Source: Plesiocystis pacifica SIR-1
Lineage (GTDB): Bacteria; Myxococcota_A; Polyangia; Nannocystales; Nannocystaceae
Reading direction: 5' to 3'
DNA length: 64,000 bases
Assembly: GCF_000170895.1 (NCBI RefSeq)
Contig: NZ_ABCS01000012.1
Coordinates: 62,001-126,000 of the forward strand
The notes under the pieces were generated by a model. The model was given only the letters and a program-made list of their open reading frames with translations. It was not told the origin of the DNA and did not search any database. The position numbers and the translations under genes were made by a program. Below are positions 1 to 8,328 of this stretch, piece after piece. Position 1 is the stretch's first letter, and the number at the start of each line of letters is the position of its first letter.

Positions 1-273
1 CTCGCCGAGCTGGGCGAGGGCGTCGAGCTGGTGGCGCAAGGGCGCCGGCTGGCCCGCGCGGTCGTAGACCCCGCCGTAGCCGATGTGCCCGCACACGAAG
101 CCCTCGGCGGCCAGGCGTCCGCCCCGGAGGATCGGCACGTGGAGCTCGCGGGCTTTCTTGCCACCCGTACCGAGGGTCACGACGTGACGCTCGAAGCGGC
201 CGCCGAACACCGCGGCGACGTGGCGGCCCCAGGCCTCGCTGGCGTAGGGGGACCAGCGCGCGTCGACGCTCAC
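1..273 (-). CDS. N-terminal 91 residues of an unidentified protein (cut by window edge)
   Basis: A reading frame runs from a GTG at 273 off the left edge. The GTG overlaps the stop of the upstream aminotransferase gene as GTGA, the junction style used across this operon, and this fixes the start. The visible part begins VSVDARWSPYASEAWGRHV and contains the phrases KARELHVPILRGG and GHIGYGGVYD. There is no signal peptide or membrane segment. The arrangement of an aromatic, acceptor-like N-terminus followed by a hydrophobic beta-strand pattern is loosely reminiscent of GNAT/FemAB-type acyl or aminoacyl transferases, but too little is present to assign a family. As the last visible member of the lux-led operon it may modify the product made by the preceding sugar and amine enzymes; that is inference. 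Confidence 0.6.
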   Translation of the reverse strand, partial: MSVDARWSPYASEAWGRHVAAVFGGRFERHVVTLGTGGKKARELHVPILRGGRLAAEGFVCGHIGYGGVYDRAGQPAPLRHQLDALAQLGE

Positions 274-1523
274 GGCTGCACCTCCGCGCTCGCGGGCTCG
301 AGCTGAGCGAGGCTGGCGAGGGCCTCGGCGACGCGCTCGACCTGCGCGGGGCTCAGCCAGCCGCGGCAGGGCAGGAGCAGCAGCTTGGGCCACAGCGCCT
401 CGGCGTGGATGAGCGGGGCTCGGGTGTAGCCGGCGTAGCGCGGGCTGTGGTGCAGCGGGAGGTAGAGCCAGCTGGTCTCGACGCCTGCCGCCGCCAGGGA
501 GCCCGCGAGGACGTGGCGCTCGGAGGGCGGGACCTCGACGGCGAAGTAGAGCCGCGGCAGCGCAGGATCGTGGGGTCGCAGACGGAGCCTGGCGGGCGTG
601 CGCGCGGCGAGGCGCTCGGCGACGCGGGCGGCGAGCTCGGGCTCGTCGGTCTCGGCGAGGCGAGCGAACACCCGCACGGCCGTCGCTCCGTCCATGTCGG
701 CGGCGTAGGGCGGCGGCAGGGGATGGGCGAGGGCGTCGGCGACGTCCGTGAACCACGGCCGGGGCGTCGCCGGCTCGTCGGCGCGGGCGCGGGCGAAGGC
801 GGCCCGGCGCCAGCGGATGTCGAGCTGCTCCCGCGCCGCCTGCACGAAGGGCGCGAGGGCGGGGGCGTTGACGACCAGGGCGCCGCCTTCGCCCACGCAC
901 ACGGGCTTGTGGCGGCCAAAGCTGAGCACGCCGAGCTGACCGCCCGCGCCGGGGCAGCGCCCGGACTTCGGCGCGCCCGCGAAGGCCTGGGCGGCGTCGT
1001 CGATGACGGCCACGCCCGCGGCCTCGGCCCACGCCTCGACGGCCTCGAGATCGACGCGCTCGCCGAGCACCGACGCGGCCACGAGCGCGAGGCTGCGCTC
1101 GCTGGCGACGGCCTCGATGGCCGCCAGATCGGGCACGGCTCGGTCCGGCGCCGTGTCGCACAGCACCGGGGTCAGGCCCACGTCGAGCACGGCCTCGATG
1201 ACCTGCGGGCAGCCGAAGCTGGGCACGATGACCTCGTCGCGGCGCCGGCCCTGGAGCGCGCCAGCGCTCGCGTCGAGCTTGGCCAGAGACAGCGCGTGGA
1301 GGGCGAGGCTCAGGGCCGCGCGCCCGCTCGTGGTCGGCACGACGCGCTCGGGTTCGCGGCCGAGCTGGCGGCCCAGCTCGTCGCGGAGGGCCCGGAGCGT
1401 GCCGCGGGCGCTGCCGTGCTCCGAGCCGTCACCGAAGGCGAGGGCCTGGTCGATGGCGAGGGCGGGCGGCCGGCACAGGGGCACGGCCAGCTCGCGCGGG
1501 TAGGGGTTGTAGCGCGTGTCCAC
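270..1523 (-). CDS. DegT/DnrJ/EryC1/StrS-family PLP aminotransferase
   Basis: Predicted 417-residue PLP-dependent aminotransferase of the class that aminates keto-sugars or other small keto compounds. The core shows the family pattern: a cofactor-binding stretch with VPTTSGRAALSLAL, the aspartate region AVIDDAAQAF, and the Schiff-base lysine (about Lys206) in SFGRHKPVCVGEGGALVV. The C-terminal VETSWLYLPLHHSP resembles the substrate-loop region of DegT enzymes. The start is uncertain: no ATG is suitable, and a GTG at 1523, 44 bases after the M20 peptidase stop, is the best choice. It lies in the lux-led operon with a second DegT paralogue, a sugar epimerase and a TIM-barrel isomerase, suggesting an amino-sugar or amino-polyol branch. 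The exact substrate cannot be read from sequence. Confidence 0.85.
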   Translation of the reverse strand: MDTRYNPYPRELAVPLCRPPALAIDQALAFGDGSEHGSARGTLRALRDELGRQLGREPERVVPTTSGRAALSLALHALSLAKLDASAGALQGRRRDEVIVPSFGCPQVIEAVLDVGLTPVLCDTAPDRAVPDLAAIEAVASERSLALVAASVLGERVDLEAVEAWAEAAGVAVIDDAAQAFAGAPKSGRCPGAGGQLGVLSFGRHKPVCVGEGGALVVNAPALAPFVQAAREQLDIRWRRAAFARARADEPATPRPWFTDVADALAHPLPPPYAADMDGATAVRVFARLAETDEPELAARVAERLAARTPARLRLRPHDPALPRLYFAVEVPPSERHVLAGSLAAAGVETSWLYLPLHHSPRYAGYTRAPLIHAEALWPKLLLLPCRGWLSPAQVERVAEALASLAQLEPASAEVQP

Positions 1524-1567
1524 GAGCGTCGACTCAGCTGCTTCGAAGGTGGCCTGGACGGCTCGGC

Positions 1568-2869
1568 TCAGCGGGACAGCTCGGTGTCCCCGGAGAAGGC
1601 GGCGCGCAGGGTCTGGTGGACCACCTTGGTGTAGACGCTGAGCTCGTCGAGGCTGACGTACTCGTCGGGGCCGTGGGCGCGGGCGAGGCTGCCGGGGCCG
1701 TAGATGACCGTGGGGATCGAGAAGGACTCGAAGATCCGCGCATCGCAGGCGCTCGGGAAGTCCCGGGCCTCGCGGCGCGCCGCGTCGACCTTGGCGATGC
1801 CCTCGAGCTCGACGCGCAGCCCCGCGGCGAGGCCCTCGTGGCCCTCTTGGCTGGCCGGGAAGCGCAGGCCGTAGGGGGCGACCTGGGGCGGCTCGGCGTC
1901 GGGGAAGGCCGCGCGCAGCCGGGCCTCGAGCTCGGCGATCACGGCGTCGAAGGTCAGCGAGGGCGGCAGCGCGGCGGTGACCAGGAGCTCGGCCGAGGCC
2001 GCGGGCACGGCCGCGTCGGAGCCCCCGCGCAGGACGCCCGCGCACAGCGAGCGCACCGGGTCGCCGCCGAGCTGATCGCGGCACCACTGGTCGAGCTCCT
2101 CGAGGATGGTGAACACGCGCACGGCCTGGCTCAGGGCGTTGGCCGAGCCGTCGCTCAGGCACATGTGCCGGGGCCGGCCGCCGCACACGACCTTGAACTG
2201 CTCGAAGGAGCGGGTCCGCGTGCACACGGCTCCGTCCGTGGGCTCGCCGATGAGCGCGGCGTCGACCTTGCCGTCGAGGGTCGAGAGCGTGGCCAGGGTC
2301 CCGTTGCCGCCGATCTCCTCGTCGACGACGAAGTGCAGCAGCAAGCGCCCGCCCAGGCGCGCGCCCTCGGCCTTGGCCCGGCTCAGGGCCTCGGCGACGG
2401 CGACGAAGCAGGCCACGGCGCCGAGCATGTCGCTGCTCCCGCGGCCGTAGAGGAGCCCGTCCTCGACCCTCGGCTTGCGCCAGCCCTCGGGCTTGGACCA
2501 CTGCTCCGGCGCGGTCACGAACTCGACGTCGACGTGGCCGTTGAGCAGCACCGTGGGTCCGGGCTCGCCGAAGTCGAGCTCGCACACCAGGTTCTCGCGC
2601 ACGGTCTCGCGGTAGCCCGCGAAGGGCCCGCCGAAGTTCTCGACGTGCACGTAGCAGGGGTGCTTTTCGATCTCCTCGTCGTAGATCCGGCAGCGGCGGA
2701 TGCTGGCCCCGAGGGCGCGCATGCGCTGCTCGAGGTAGTCCATGGCGTGGCGCTGGCCGGCGCTGTCGTAGACGGGGTGCATGGCGATGAGCGCCGAGGC
2801 GGTCTCGACGATGGCCGCGGTGTCCAGCGGCGAGCCAGCAGTGGTCGGGGTGGCGATGGGCGTGTTCAT
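1568..2869 (-). CDS. M20-family metallopeptidase/deacylase (ArgE/DapE/ACY1 type)
   Basis: Predicted 433-residue zinc amidohydrolase. Family signatures are visible in order: the metal-ligand strand VLLNGHVDVEF, the second cluster GRGSSDMLGAVACF, and the catalytic glutamate motif VVDEEIGGNGTLA. These are followed by a dimerisation-type insert and a C-terminal segment with AHGPDEYVSLDEL, which supplies the late histidine. Enzymes of this family remove acyl or aminoacyl groups from N-acylated amino acids, diaminopimelate or dipeptides. Its ATG overlaps the preceding gene's stop as ATGA, so it is translationally coupled to the TIM-barrel gene. Between aminotransferases and an acyl-activating lux module it could deacylate an intermediate or trim a peptide bond; the true substrate is unknown. 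Confidence 0.85.
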   Translation of the reverse strand: MNTPIATPTTAGSPLDTAAIVETASALIAMHPVYDSAGQRHAMDYLEQRMRALGASIRRCRIYDEEIEKHPCYVHVENFGGPFAGYRETVRENLVCELDFGEPGPTVLLNGHVDVEFVTAPEQWSKPEGWRKPRVEDGLLYGRGSSDMLGAVACFVAVAEALSRAKAEGARLGGRLLLHFVVDEEIGGNGTLATLSTLDGKVDAALIGEPTDGAVCTRTRSFEQFKVVCGGRPRHMCLSDGSANALSQAVRVFTILEELDQWCRDQLGGDPVRSLCAGVLRGGSDAAVPAASAELLVTAALPPSLTFDAVIAELEARLRAAFPDAEPPQVAPYGLRFPASQEGHEGLAAGLRVELEGIAKVDAARREARDFPSACDARIFESFSIPTVIYGPGSLARAHGPDEYVSLDELSVYTKVVHQTLRAAFSGDTELSR

Positions 2870-3825
2870 GATCGGGAAGGGCTCGCGGGTGCGGGGCTGG
2901 GGGCGGACGGTTGCGCGTCGCACCAGCGCATCACGGCGCGGGTGTTGACGCGGTTGCGGTAGTCGTCCTCGGCGACCTCGAAGGTGACCTGCTGGACGTG
3001 GGGGAGGCCGCGCATGGCGGCCAGCAGCTGGGCGTAGGTCGACTCGGGCACGCTCGCGGCCCAGGGCGTCTGGCCCTCGTGGCAGCGCTCGCGCCGGCCG
3101 TCGGGGCCCGGCTGGGTCCGGGCGAGGCCGCGGAACGCAGAGAAGTGCCAGTGGACGATGTCGGGGGCCAGGTCGAGGAAGTCGAACAGCCCGTGCTCGC
3201 GCAGCGAGGGGTAGGCGCGGCGCTCTCGCTCGTCGAGCACGCCGGCGCGCAGCTGCTCGACCACGTACATGGTGTAGCTGTAGTGGCAAAGGTCCCAGGT
3301 GACGCGCAGCTGGCCGCCGCACAACCCCTCGAAGTCGCTGGGGAAGACCAGGGTCGGGTCGAGCTCCCGGCCGTAGTTGCCCATGATCGGCATGTTCTCG
3401 AGGCCGACCCAAAAGGGCGCGTCGCGCAGGCGGTCGCGCAGGTGCACGCAGAACTCGGCGAAGCGATCGCGGGTCCGCACGGCCAGGTCCGGGGTCCAGT
3501 CCTCGACGGGGCGGATCTGGTTGGAGTGCAGCACGACCCCGGCGACGCCGAACTGAGCGGCCAGCTCGAAGCACTGCCACAGCCGCCGGCGCACGGCCTC
3601 GTCCTCGACGTAGTTGGCCCGGTTGACGGGGAAGTGGAACAGCATGCGCCCGGGCGGCATGCGCACGGCGACCTCGGCGAGGTTGCGCCGGACGAGGGCC
3701 CAGCGCTCGGCCTCGAGCAGGTCCTCGGCGTCGAACACCACGGCCTCCACGGCCAGGTCCTGCTCGGCCCAGTCGGGGTCGAACTGGCTCAGGTCCGTGG
3801 CCAGAAAGGGCAGGCAGTAGCGCAT
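2866..3825 (-). CDS. Xylose-isomerase-like TIM-barrel protein (sugar phosphate isomerase/epimerase superfamily)
   Basis: Predicted 319-residue soluble protein of the AP-endonuclease-2/xylose-isomerase-like TIM-barrel superfamily. Strand-end phrases carry likely metal ligands: GVVLHSNQIRP, FWVGLENMPIMG (glutamate), VTWDLCHYSYT (aspartate and histidine) and IVHWHFSAF (histidines). Members isomerise or epimerise sugars and polyols, or act as inosose dehydratases. The ATG at 3825 begins one base after the stop of the upstream aminotransferase, and its own stop overlaps the M20 peptidase start, so the three genes are surely co-transcribed. With the SDR epimerase and two aminotransferases it fits a sugar or cyclitol amination route; this is inference from context. 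Confidence 0.8.
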   Translation of the reverse strand: MRYCLPFLATDLSQFDPDWAEQDLAVEAVVFDAEDLLEAERWALVRRNLAEVAVRMPPGRMLFHFPVNRANYVEDEAVRRRLWQCFELAAQFGVAGVVLHSNQIRPVEDWTPDLAVRTRDRFAEFCVHLRDRLRDAPFWVGLENMPIMGNYGRELDPTLVFPSDFEGLCGGQLRVTWDLCHYSYTMYVVEQLRAGVLDERERRAYPSLREHGLFDFLDLAPDIVHWHFSAFRGLARTQPGPDGRRERCHEGQTPWAASVPESTYAQLLAAMRGLPHVQQVTFEVAEDDYRNRVNTRAVMRWCDAQPSAPSPAPASPSRS

Positions 3826-3826
3826 C

Positions 3827-5080
3827 TCAGCGGCCTCCGAGGGCGCCGTCGAGGGCGGCGAGGACCCGGCGCTGGGCGGCCTCGTCGAGCTCGGGGAACA
3901 TCGGCAGGCTGAGCAGGCGCGGGCCGATGGCGTCGAGGCCGGGGAAGCGCGCGCTGGCGACGAGCGGCTGGTCGGCGAACGCGGGCTGCTGGTGCAGGGG
4001 CACGTAGTGGACCTGCGGGCGGACCCCTTCGGCGGACAGGCGCTCGAACAGGGTGAAGCGATCGACGGCGGTGTCCTCGAGGGTGACCGGGAACAGGTGG
4101 TAGGCCGAGTCGCCCAGGCGCGCGGGCGTGCGGCAGCGCAGCCGGGGATCGCTGGCGAAGGCGTGGTGGTAGCGATCGGCGATCGCCAGGCGACGCTCGC
4201 GGTTGGCCGCTAGCCGGCCGAGCTGCACGTGGGCGATGGCCGCGTGGAACTCGGACAGGCGCAGGTTCAGGCCCGGGGTCGCGACCTCGTAAAACCAGGG
4301 GTTGCGCGCGCCTCGGGTCGTCGCCAGCTCGGGCGCGCCGCCGCTGCGATCCATGTTGTGGTTGCGGAGCATCCGAAGGCGCGCGGCGAGCTCGGGGGAG
4401 CGGGTGAACACGGCCCCGCCCTCGCCGCTGGCGACGTTCTTGGTCGGGTGGAAGCTGAACACCGCGCCCATGGAGCTGGCCGCGGGCTGCCAGTGGCGCA
4501 GGCCCTCGCCGGCCTGGCGGAACAGGCCCAGGCCGTGGCAGCCGTCCTCGAACAGCACCGCGTCGTGGGCCTGGGCGAGCTCGGCGATGGCGTCGAGGCC
4601 CGCGTCGGAGCCGGCGAACAGCACGGGGTTGACGACGATCAGCTCGTAGTCGCCGCGGACCCGCTCGAGCAGGGCGGACAGGGCCGCCGGCGACATGTTG
4701 AGGGTCTCGGGGTCGACGTCGACGAGGCCGATCTCGTAGCCGGTCCGCAGGGCGCAGGCGGGCCCGGCCGCGAAGTTGAGGGCCGAGCTGAGGTAGAGGG
4801 CGCGGCGGCGGGGCGCGGCGCCGAAGGCCTCGTCGCGGCCGAGGCCGCGGAGCTCGGCGAGCATGGCGTAGAGGGCGAGGGTGCCGTTGGCCATGGCCAC
4901 GACCTCGCCGCCCTCGCCGTCCTCGCCATCGGGAGACGCGCCGAGCAGCTCGGCGAGCTGCGCCTCGAAGCGCGCGAGGTAGGGCCCGTTGGTCCACTGC
5001 CCCGAGCTCAGCACCTCGAGCAAGGCCGCGCCCTCCTCGGGCCCCCAGCGGGGCCGCACGTAGGGGATGGTCTCGGCCAT
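3827..5080 (-). CDS. DegT/DnrJ/EryC1/StrS-family PLP aminotransferase (second paralogue)
   Basis: Predicted 417-residue aminotransferase starting MAETIPYVRPRWGPEEGAAL. The PLP lysine is about Lys214 in VFSFHPTKNVASGEGGAVFT, the classical signature of sugar aminotransferases such as PseC, ArnB and DesV. Other family landmarks are VVAMANGTLALYAML, ALFLEDG-like VLFEDGCHGLG, the FYEVATPGLNLRLSEFHAAI segment and the substrate loop VRPQVHYVPLHQQP. The sequence is closer to textbook sugar aminotransferases than the paralogue at 270-1523. Its ATG shares one base with the stop of the SDR epimerase (TGATG). A nucleotide-linked keto-sugar made by that epimerase/dehydratase-like enzyme is the likely kind of substrate, though not proven. 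Confidence 0.88.
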   Translation of the reverse strand: MAETIPYVRPRWGPEEGAALLEVLSSGQWTNGPYLARFEAQLAELLGASPDGEDGEGGEVVAMANGTLALYAMLAELRGLGRDEAFGAAPRRRALYLSSALNFAAGPACALRTGYEIGLVDVDPETLNMSPAALSALLERVRGDYELIVVNPVLFAGSDAGLDAIAELAQAHDAVLFEDGCHGLGLFRQAGEGLRHWQPAASSMGAVFSFHPTKNVASGEGGAVFTRSPELAARLRMLRNHNMDRSGGAPELATTRGARNPWFYEVATPGLNLRLSEFHAAIAHVQLGRLAANRERRLAIADRYHHAFASDPRLRCRTPARLGDSAYHLFPVTLEDTAVDRFTLFERLSAEGVRPQVHYVPLHQQPAFADQPLVASARFPGLDAIGPRLLSLPMFPELDEAAQRRVLAALDGALGGR

Positions 5081-6054
5081 CAGGCTCGAGCCCCCGAAGC
5101 GGCGCGGGTGCGGATGTCGTCGAGGGTCCGGCGCACGCCCTCGCTCAGGGGAGTCGCCGGTCGGAAGCCGAGGGCCTCGCGGGCCTTGCCGTTGTCGGCG
5201 ACGCGGCGCGAGACCTCGAAGCGCTTCGAGCGACCCACGGACGGATCCTCGTGGTCGCGGTGGATGACCTGGGGCTGCTCCCCGGCGCTCAGGCACACGA
5301 GCTGGGCCAAGCTGGCGATGGTCAGGGTCTCCTCGGACACGAGGTTGAAGACCTCGAAGCTCCCGGCCGCCCGCGCGGGGGCGCGGCGCTCGAGGGCGGC
5401 GACCATGGCCGCGGCGATGTCCTCGATGAAGGTGAAGGTCCGGGTCTGCAGGCCGTCGCCGTGGACCACGGGCGCCTCGCCCTGGAGCGCCGCCCGACAA
5501 AACGCGGGCACCACGAAGTCCGCGCGCTGGCCGGGGCCGTAGGCGTTGAACAGGCGAAAGGCGGTGTAGCTCAGGCGCGCGCCCTCGGGGCTGGCCGCGG
5601 CCGCGGCCATCAATTTTTCGCCGGCGACCTTGCTGCGCCCGTAGGCCGAGCGCGGGGCGGGCTCGTCCTGCTCGCGGAAGATTCGACCCGGCTCGCCGTC
5701 GCCGTAGATCTCGGAGGACGAGGTGAACAGCAGGTGCTCGACACTGGGGGTGGCGATGGCCGCGGCGATCACCGCCTCCATGCCGCCGACGTTGACCTGC
5801 TCGACGATGTCCTCGCGCTCTTGGCAGGCGCGCACGCCCAGGGCGGCGGCGAGGTGGAACACCGCCTGCTGCCCGGCGAAGGCCTCGCGCAGGGCGGCCT
5901 CGTCGAGGATGCTGGCCTCGATCCAGCGCGTGCTCGGGCCGAGATCGGCGGGCGCGGGCGCGGTGTCGAGGATCGTCAGGGTGTGCTCGTTGCCGAGGGC
6001 GCGGCGCAGGGCCTGGCCGACAAAGCCGGCTCCGCCGGTGATCAGGATCTTCAT
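5080..6054 (-). CDS. NAD-dependent epimerase/dehydratase (extended SDR, GalE-like)
   Basis: Predicted 324-residue extended short-chain dehydrogenase/reductase. The N-terminal Rossmann motif is MKILITGGAGFVGQALR; the active site has the serine stretch TSSSEIYGDG (112-120) and Tyr138/Lys142 in SAYGRSKVAGE. The C-terminal FRLFNAYGPGQRADFVVPAF and GDGLQTRTFTFIEDIAAA are typical of UDP-sugar 4-epimerases and 4,6-dehydratases. It sits 98 bases downstream of the luciferase-like gene and is coupled to the DegT aminotransferase that follows. It probably interconverts a nucleotide sugar that the aminotransferase then uses. A frame with ATG at 6054 gives the usual family length. Confidence 0.88.
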   Translation of the reverse strand: MKILITGGAGFVGQALRRALGNEHTLTILDTAPAPADLGPSTRWIEASILDEAALREAFAGQQAVFHLAAALGVRACQEREDIVEQVNVGGMEAVIAAAIATPSVEHLLFTSSSEIYGDGEPGRIFREQDEPAPRSAYGRSKVAGEKLMAAAAASPEGARLSYTAFRLFNAYGPGQRADFVVPAFCRAALQGEAPVVHGDGLQTRTFTFIEDIAAAMVAALERRAPARAAGSFEVFNLVSEETLTIASLAQLVCLSAGEQPQVIHRDHEDPSVGRSKRFEVSRRVADNGKAREALGFRPATPLSEGVRRTLDDIRTRAASGARA

Positions 6055-6152
6055 GGCGATGGGTCTCGCTTGGAAAAAGGCTGGGGGCGGGCCCCGGAGC
6101 GCGGCGCGGGTCCGGGGCCTCGCCAGAGGTGGGAGTGGAGAGGGGAGCGGGC

Positions 6153-7244
6153 TCAGATCTTGGCGCCGCGGATGTGCGGGCGGACCTGCTCGTCGAACAG
6201 CTTCATCGACTCGAGCACGCGGTCGCGGTCGCCGATGGCCTCGAAGCCGATGACCACGCGCTTGACCCCGGTCACGTCGATGACGTGCTGGATGGTCTCG
6301 ATGGCGTCCTCGGGGGTGCCGATGGCGTTGAGGCGCAGCAGGTTGTCGACGACCTTGCTGATCGCGGTGTCGCCCTTGATGACCGCCTCGCGCCACTTGC
6401 GAAGGTGCCAGTCGTAGCACTCGACGCCGTGCTCGCGGACGATGTCGATGATGTTCTGGGCCTTCTCGACGGCGTCCTCGAACCAGTGCAGGTACTGGCG
6501 GCACTCCTCGCGCACGCGCTCGCGGTCGGGATCGACGGCGACGATCATCGCGATGGTGTGCTCGATCTCGTCGGGGTTGTGGCCGTGCTCCTCGGACAGG
6601 GCCCGGTAGAGCTCGACGTTGCTGGCCTTCTCGTTGTGCTCGATGTCGTGCTGCATGATCATCGGCAGGCCGTTCTTGGCGGCCCACTCGATGGTCGAGG
6701 GCGACATCGCGGCGCAGACCATGGGCATCTTGGCCGAGTAGGGCCGGGGGTTGACCGGCACCGGCGGGAAGTTGAGGAAGGGGCCGTCGCTGCCGACCAC
6801 GCCCTTGGTCCACGCCTCTTGCATGATGTCGTAGTAGTTGTGGGTCATCGCGCGGGTGTCGTGGATGTCGACGCCGAACACGGTGAAGTCCTTGTCGAAG
6901 AAGCCGCGGCCGATGCCGAGGATGAAGCGCCCGTCGCTGAGCTGGTCGAGCAGCGCGGCCTGCTCGGCCATGCGCACGGGGTGCTCGAGGGGCAAGATGC
7001 TGATGGCCGTGCCGACCTTGATCCGCCGGGTCGCGCCGAGGATGTAGGAGGCCATGACCATGGGCGAGCCGCACAGGCCGTAGTCGGTGAAGTGGTGCTC
7101 GAGCATCCAGGCGCTCTCAAAGCCCATCTCCTCGGCGACCTGGCCGTAGAGCTTGGCGTTCTCCAGCACGCGCCGCTCGGTGAACTGCGGCGGGCGGGCG
7201 GTGTTCAAGAACATTCCCCATTTGATGTCTTCGGATTGCGTCAT
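6153..7244 (-). CDS. luxA: Bacterial luciferase alpha-subunit-like flavin monooxygenase
   Basis: Predicted 363-residue member of the luciferase-like monooxygenase family with unusually close similarity, by memory comparison, to LuxA of Vibrio. Shared stretches include WMLEHHFTDYGLCGSP (catalytic His50/His51, Vibrio alpha His44/His45), VGTAISILPLEHPVRMAEQ, LLDQLSDGRFILGIGRGF and FFDKDFTVFGVD. The C-terminal part keeps the alpha-type mobile-loop region (KWREAVIKGDTAISK) that LuxB lacks, and IGTPEDAIETIQ. Vibrio alpha Cys106 corresponds to Gly112 here. The ATG at 7244 follows a GGAGA ribosome site; an upstream ATG at 7271 lacks one. It lies 133 bases after luxD in the same direction. No beta-subunit gene follows, so the enzyme would act alone or with a partner elsewhere. 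Light emission is not proven; another aldehyde- or alkane-oxidising role is possible. Confidence 0.85.
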   Translation of the reverse strand: MTQSEDIKWGMFLNTARPPQFTERRVLENAKLYGQVAEEMGFESAWMLEHHFTDYGLCGSPMVMASYILGATRRIKVGTAISILPLEHPVRMAEQAALLDQLSDGRFILGIGRGFFDKDFTVFGVDIHDTRAMTHNYYDIMQEAWTKGVVGSDGPFLNFPPVPVNPRPYSAKMPMVCAAMSPSTIEWAAKNGLPMIMQHDIEHNEKASNVELYRALSEEHGHNPDEIEHTIAMIVAVDPDRERVREECRQYLHWFEDAVEKAQNIIDIVREHGVECYDWHLRKWREAVIKGDTAISKVVDNLLRLNAIGTPEDAIETIQHVIDVTGVKRVVIGFEAIGDRDRVLESMKLFDEQVRPHIRGAKI

Positions 7245-7377
7245 CGTGATTCGTCTCCAGGGCGCAGCCATGGCGGTGCCAGGCGTCGACCGAGGGCGGC
7301 CGAGCGCGGGCGAGGGGCTGCGCGTGTTCGTGGCTAACTATGCAGATTGGGTCTCGTCGTGGGTGTGGGTGGGGCGG

Positions 7378-8328
7378 TCAGCGGACCGAGCGTCGGCGCT
7401 CGGCGATGACCTGGGCGGTCAACATCTCGAAGGTGGGCTCGCGCTCGATGGCGGGGAAGCTCGGGGGCAGGCCGGCGCGCAGCCACTCGCCGCCGGTCTC
7501 CAGGGCCATGACCGCGCCGGTCAGCTCGCGCAGCATGGCCTGGGCGATGCGCGGGTTCTTGGCCAGGTTGTGGCCCGAGCCCTCGAGCTTGCACATGCGC
7601 CGCTCGGGGTGGTTGGCGAGATCGAGGGCCTCTTCGACCTCGGACTCGAGCACCCAGTCGTCGTCGCGGGCGATGAACGCGACGATCGGCACGCTCGCGC
7701 GGTCGAGCTCGGCGCGGGTGGTCTCGGCCGGGTTCCAGCCCAGCTCGTGGGCGTCGGTGGCGAAGCCCAGGGTGCGGATGTGGTGGCGCTCCTCGAACAC
7801 CACCGTCTCGGGCAGCTGCTCGGGCGGCGAGGCCATGTGGTCGACGCCGAACACCCGCTCGAGGGTCGCGCGCAGGTGGGTCACGCCGACGGCGGTGACC
7901 AGGTAGGCGACGTTGTCGCGCTCGCTGGCCACGCGGTAGGCGATGCGCGCGGACAAGCTGGTGGCGATGACCCCGAGGGACTCGACGCCGCGCTCGCGGG
8001 CCAGCCAGTCGAGGACCTGGTCCATGCTGTAGCGCCCCGTGGTCATGGTGAAGTCGGCCAGCTCGCCGCTGCTCGGGCCCCGGTGGTCGAGGGGGTCGTA
8101 GCGGTACACGGCGAAGCCGTTGGCGCACAGGTAGGCGGCCATGGCCGCGAGGCTGTACATCCGGGCGCAAAAGCCCGGTGCGAGCAGGACCGTGCCGCGC
8201 ACGGGCTCCTCCGACTGCGGGCGGGAGTGCCAGATCACGATCTGGCGGCCGTCCTCGAGGCGCAGCACCGACTCTTCGGTGCTCACGGCGGAGGGGAGCT
8301 TCGACTTTGCTTTCTCATCCGTTGGCAT
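7378..8328 (-). CDS. luxD: LuxD-type acyl-transferase/myristoyl-ACP thioesterase
   Basis: Predicted 316-residue alpha/beta-hydrolase matching LuxD, the enzyme that releases fatty acid from acyl-ACP for the luminescence aldehyde pathway. Diagnostic phrases shared with Vibrio LuxD are FTMTTGRYSMD, VIATSLSARIAYRV (nucleophile elbow of the unusual AxSxS form, Ser124), YLVTAVGVTHLRATLERVFG, the acid RDDDWV (221-226) and the histidine loop GSGHNLAKNP (His253). The family is almost confined to luminous bacteria, which makes this the most telling member of the cluster. The ATG at 8328 lies inside the end of luxE (14-base overlap) with GGGA a few bases upstream. Length is close to the usual 305-307 residues. 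Confidence 0.93.
   Translation of the reverse strand: MPTDEKAKSKLPSAVSTEESVLRLEDGRQIVIWHSRPQSEEPVRGTVLLAPGFCARMYSLAAMAAYLCANGFAVYRYDPLDHRGPSSGELADFTMTTGRYSMDQVLDWLARERGVESLGVIATSLSARIAYRVASERDNVAYLVTAVGVTHLRATLERVFGVDHMASPPEQLPETVVFEERHHIRTLGFATDAHELGWNPAETTRAELDRASVPIVAFIARDDDWVLESEVEEALDLANHPERRMCKLEGSGHNLAKNPRIAQAMLRELTGAVMALETGGEWLRAGLPPSFPAIEREPTFEMLTAQVIAERRRSVR

Noticed and set aside
270-2585. Very long open frames antisense or out of frame with the true genes (here and throughout the window)
   Set aside because: GC-rich third positions remove stop codons from other frames; their Arg/Pro/Ala-rich translations show no family features while the coding frames do.
7266-7281. A TGGCAC-N5-TGGCT sequence (GG-N10-GC) on the minus strand before the luxA-like gene, like a sigma54 promoter
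   Set aside because: The predicted transcript start would fall inside the ribosome site (about 7254-7258), and such matches are frequent in GC-rich DNA.
6055-7377. Search for a second luciferase (luxB) or a luxG/luxF-like gene beside the lux genes
   Set aside because: The flanking gaps are 98 and 133 bases, and the neighbours are clearly other families.
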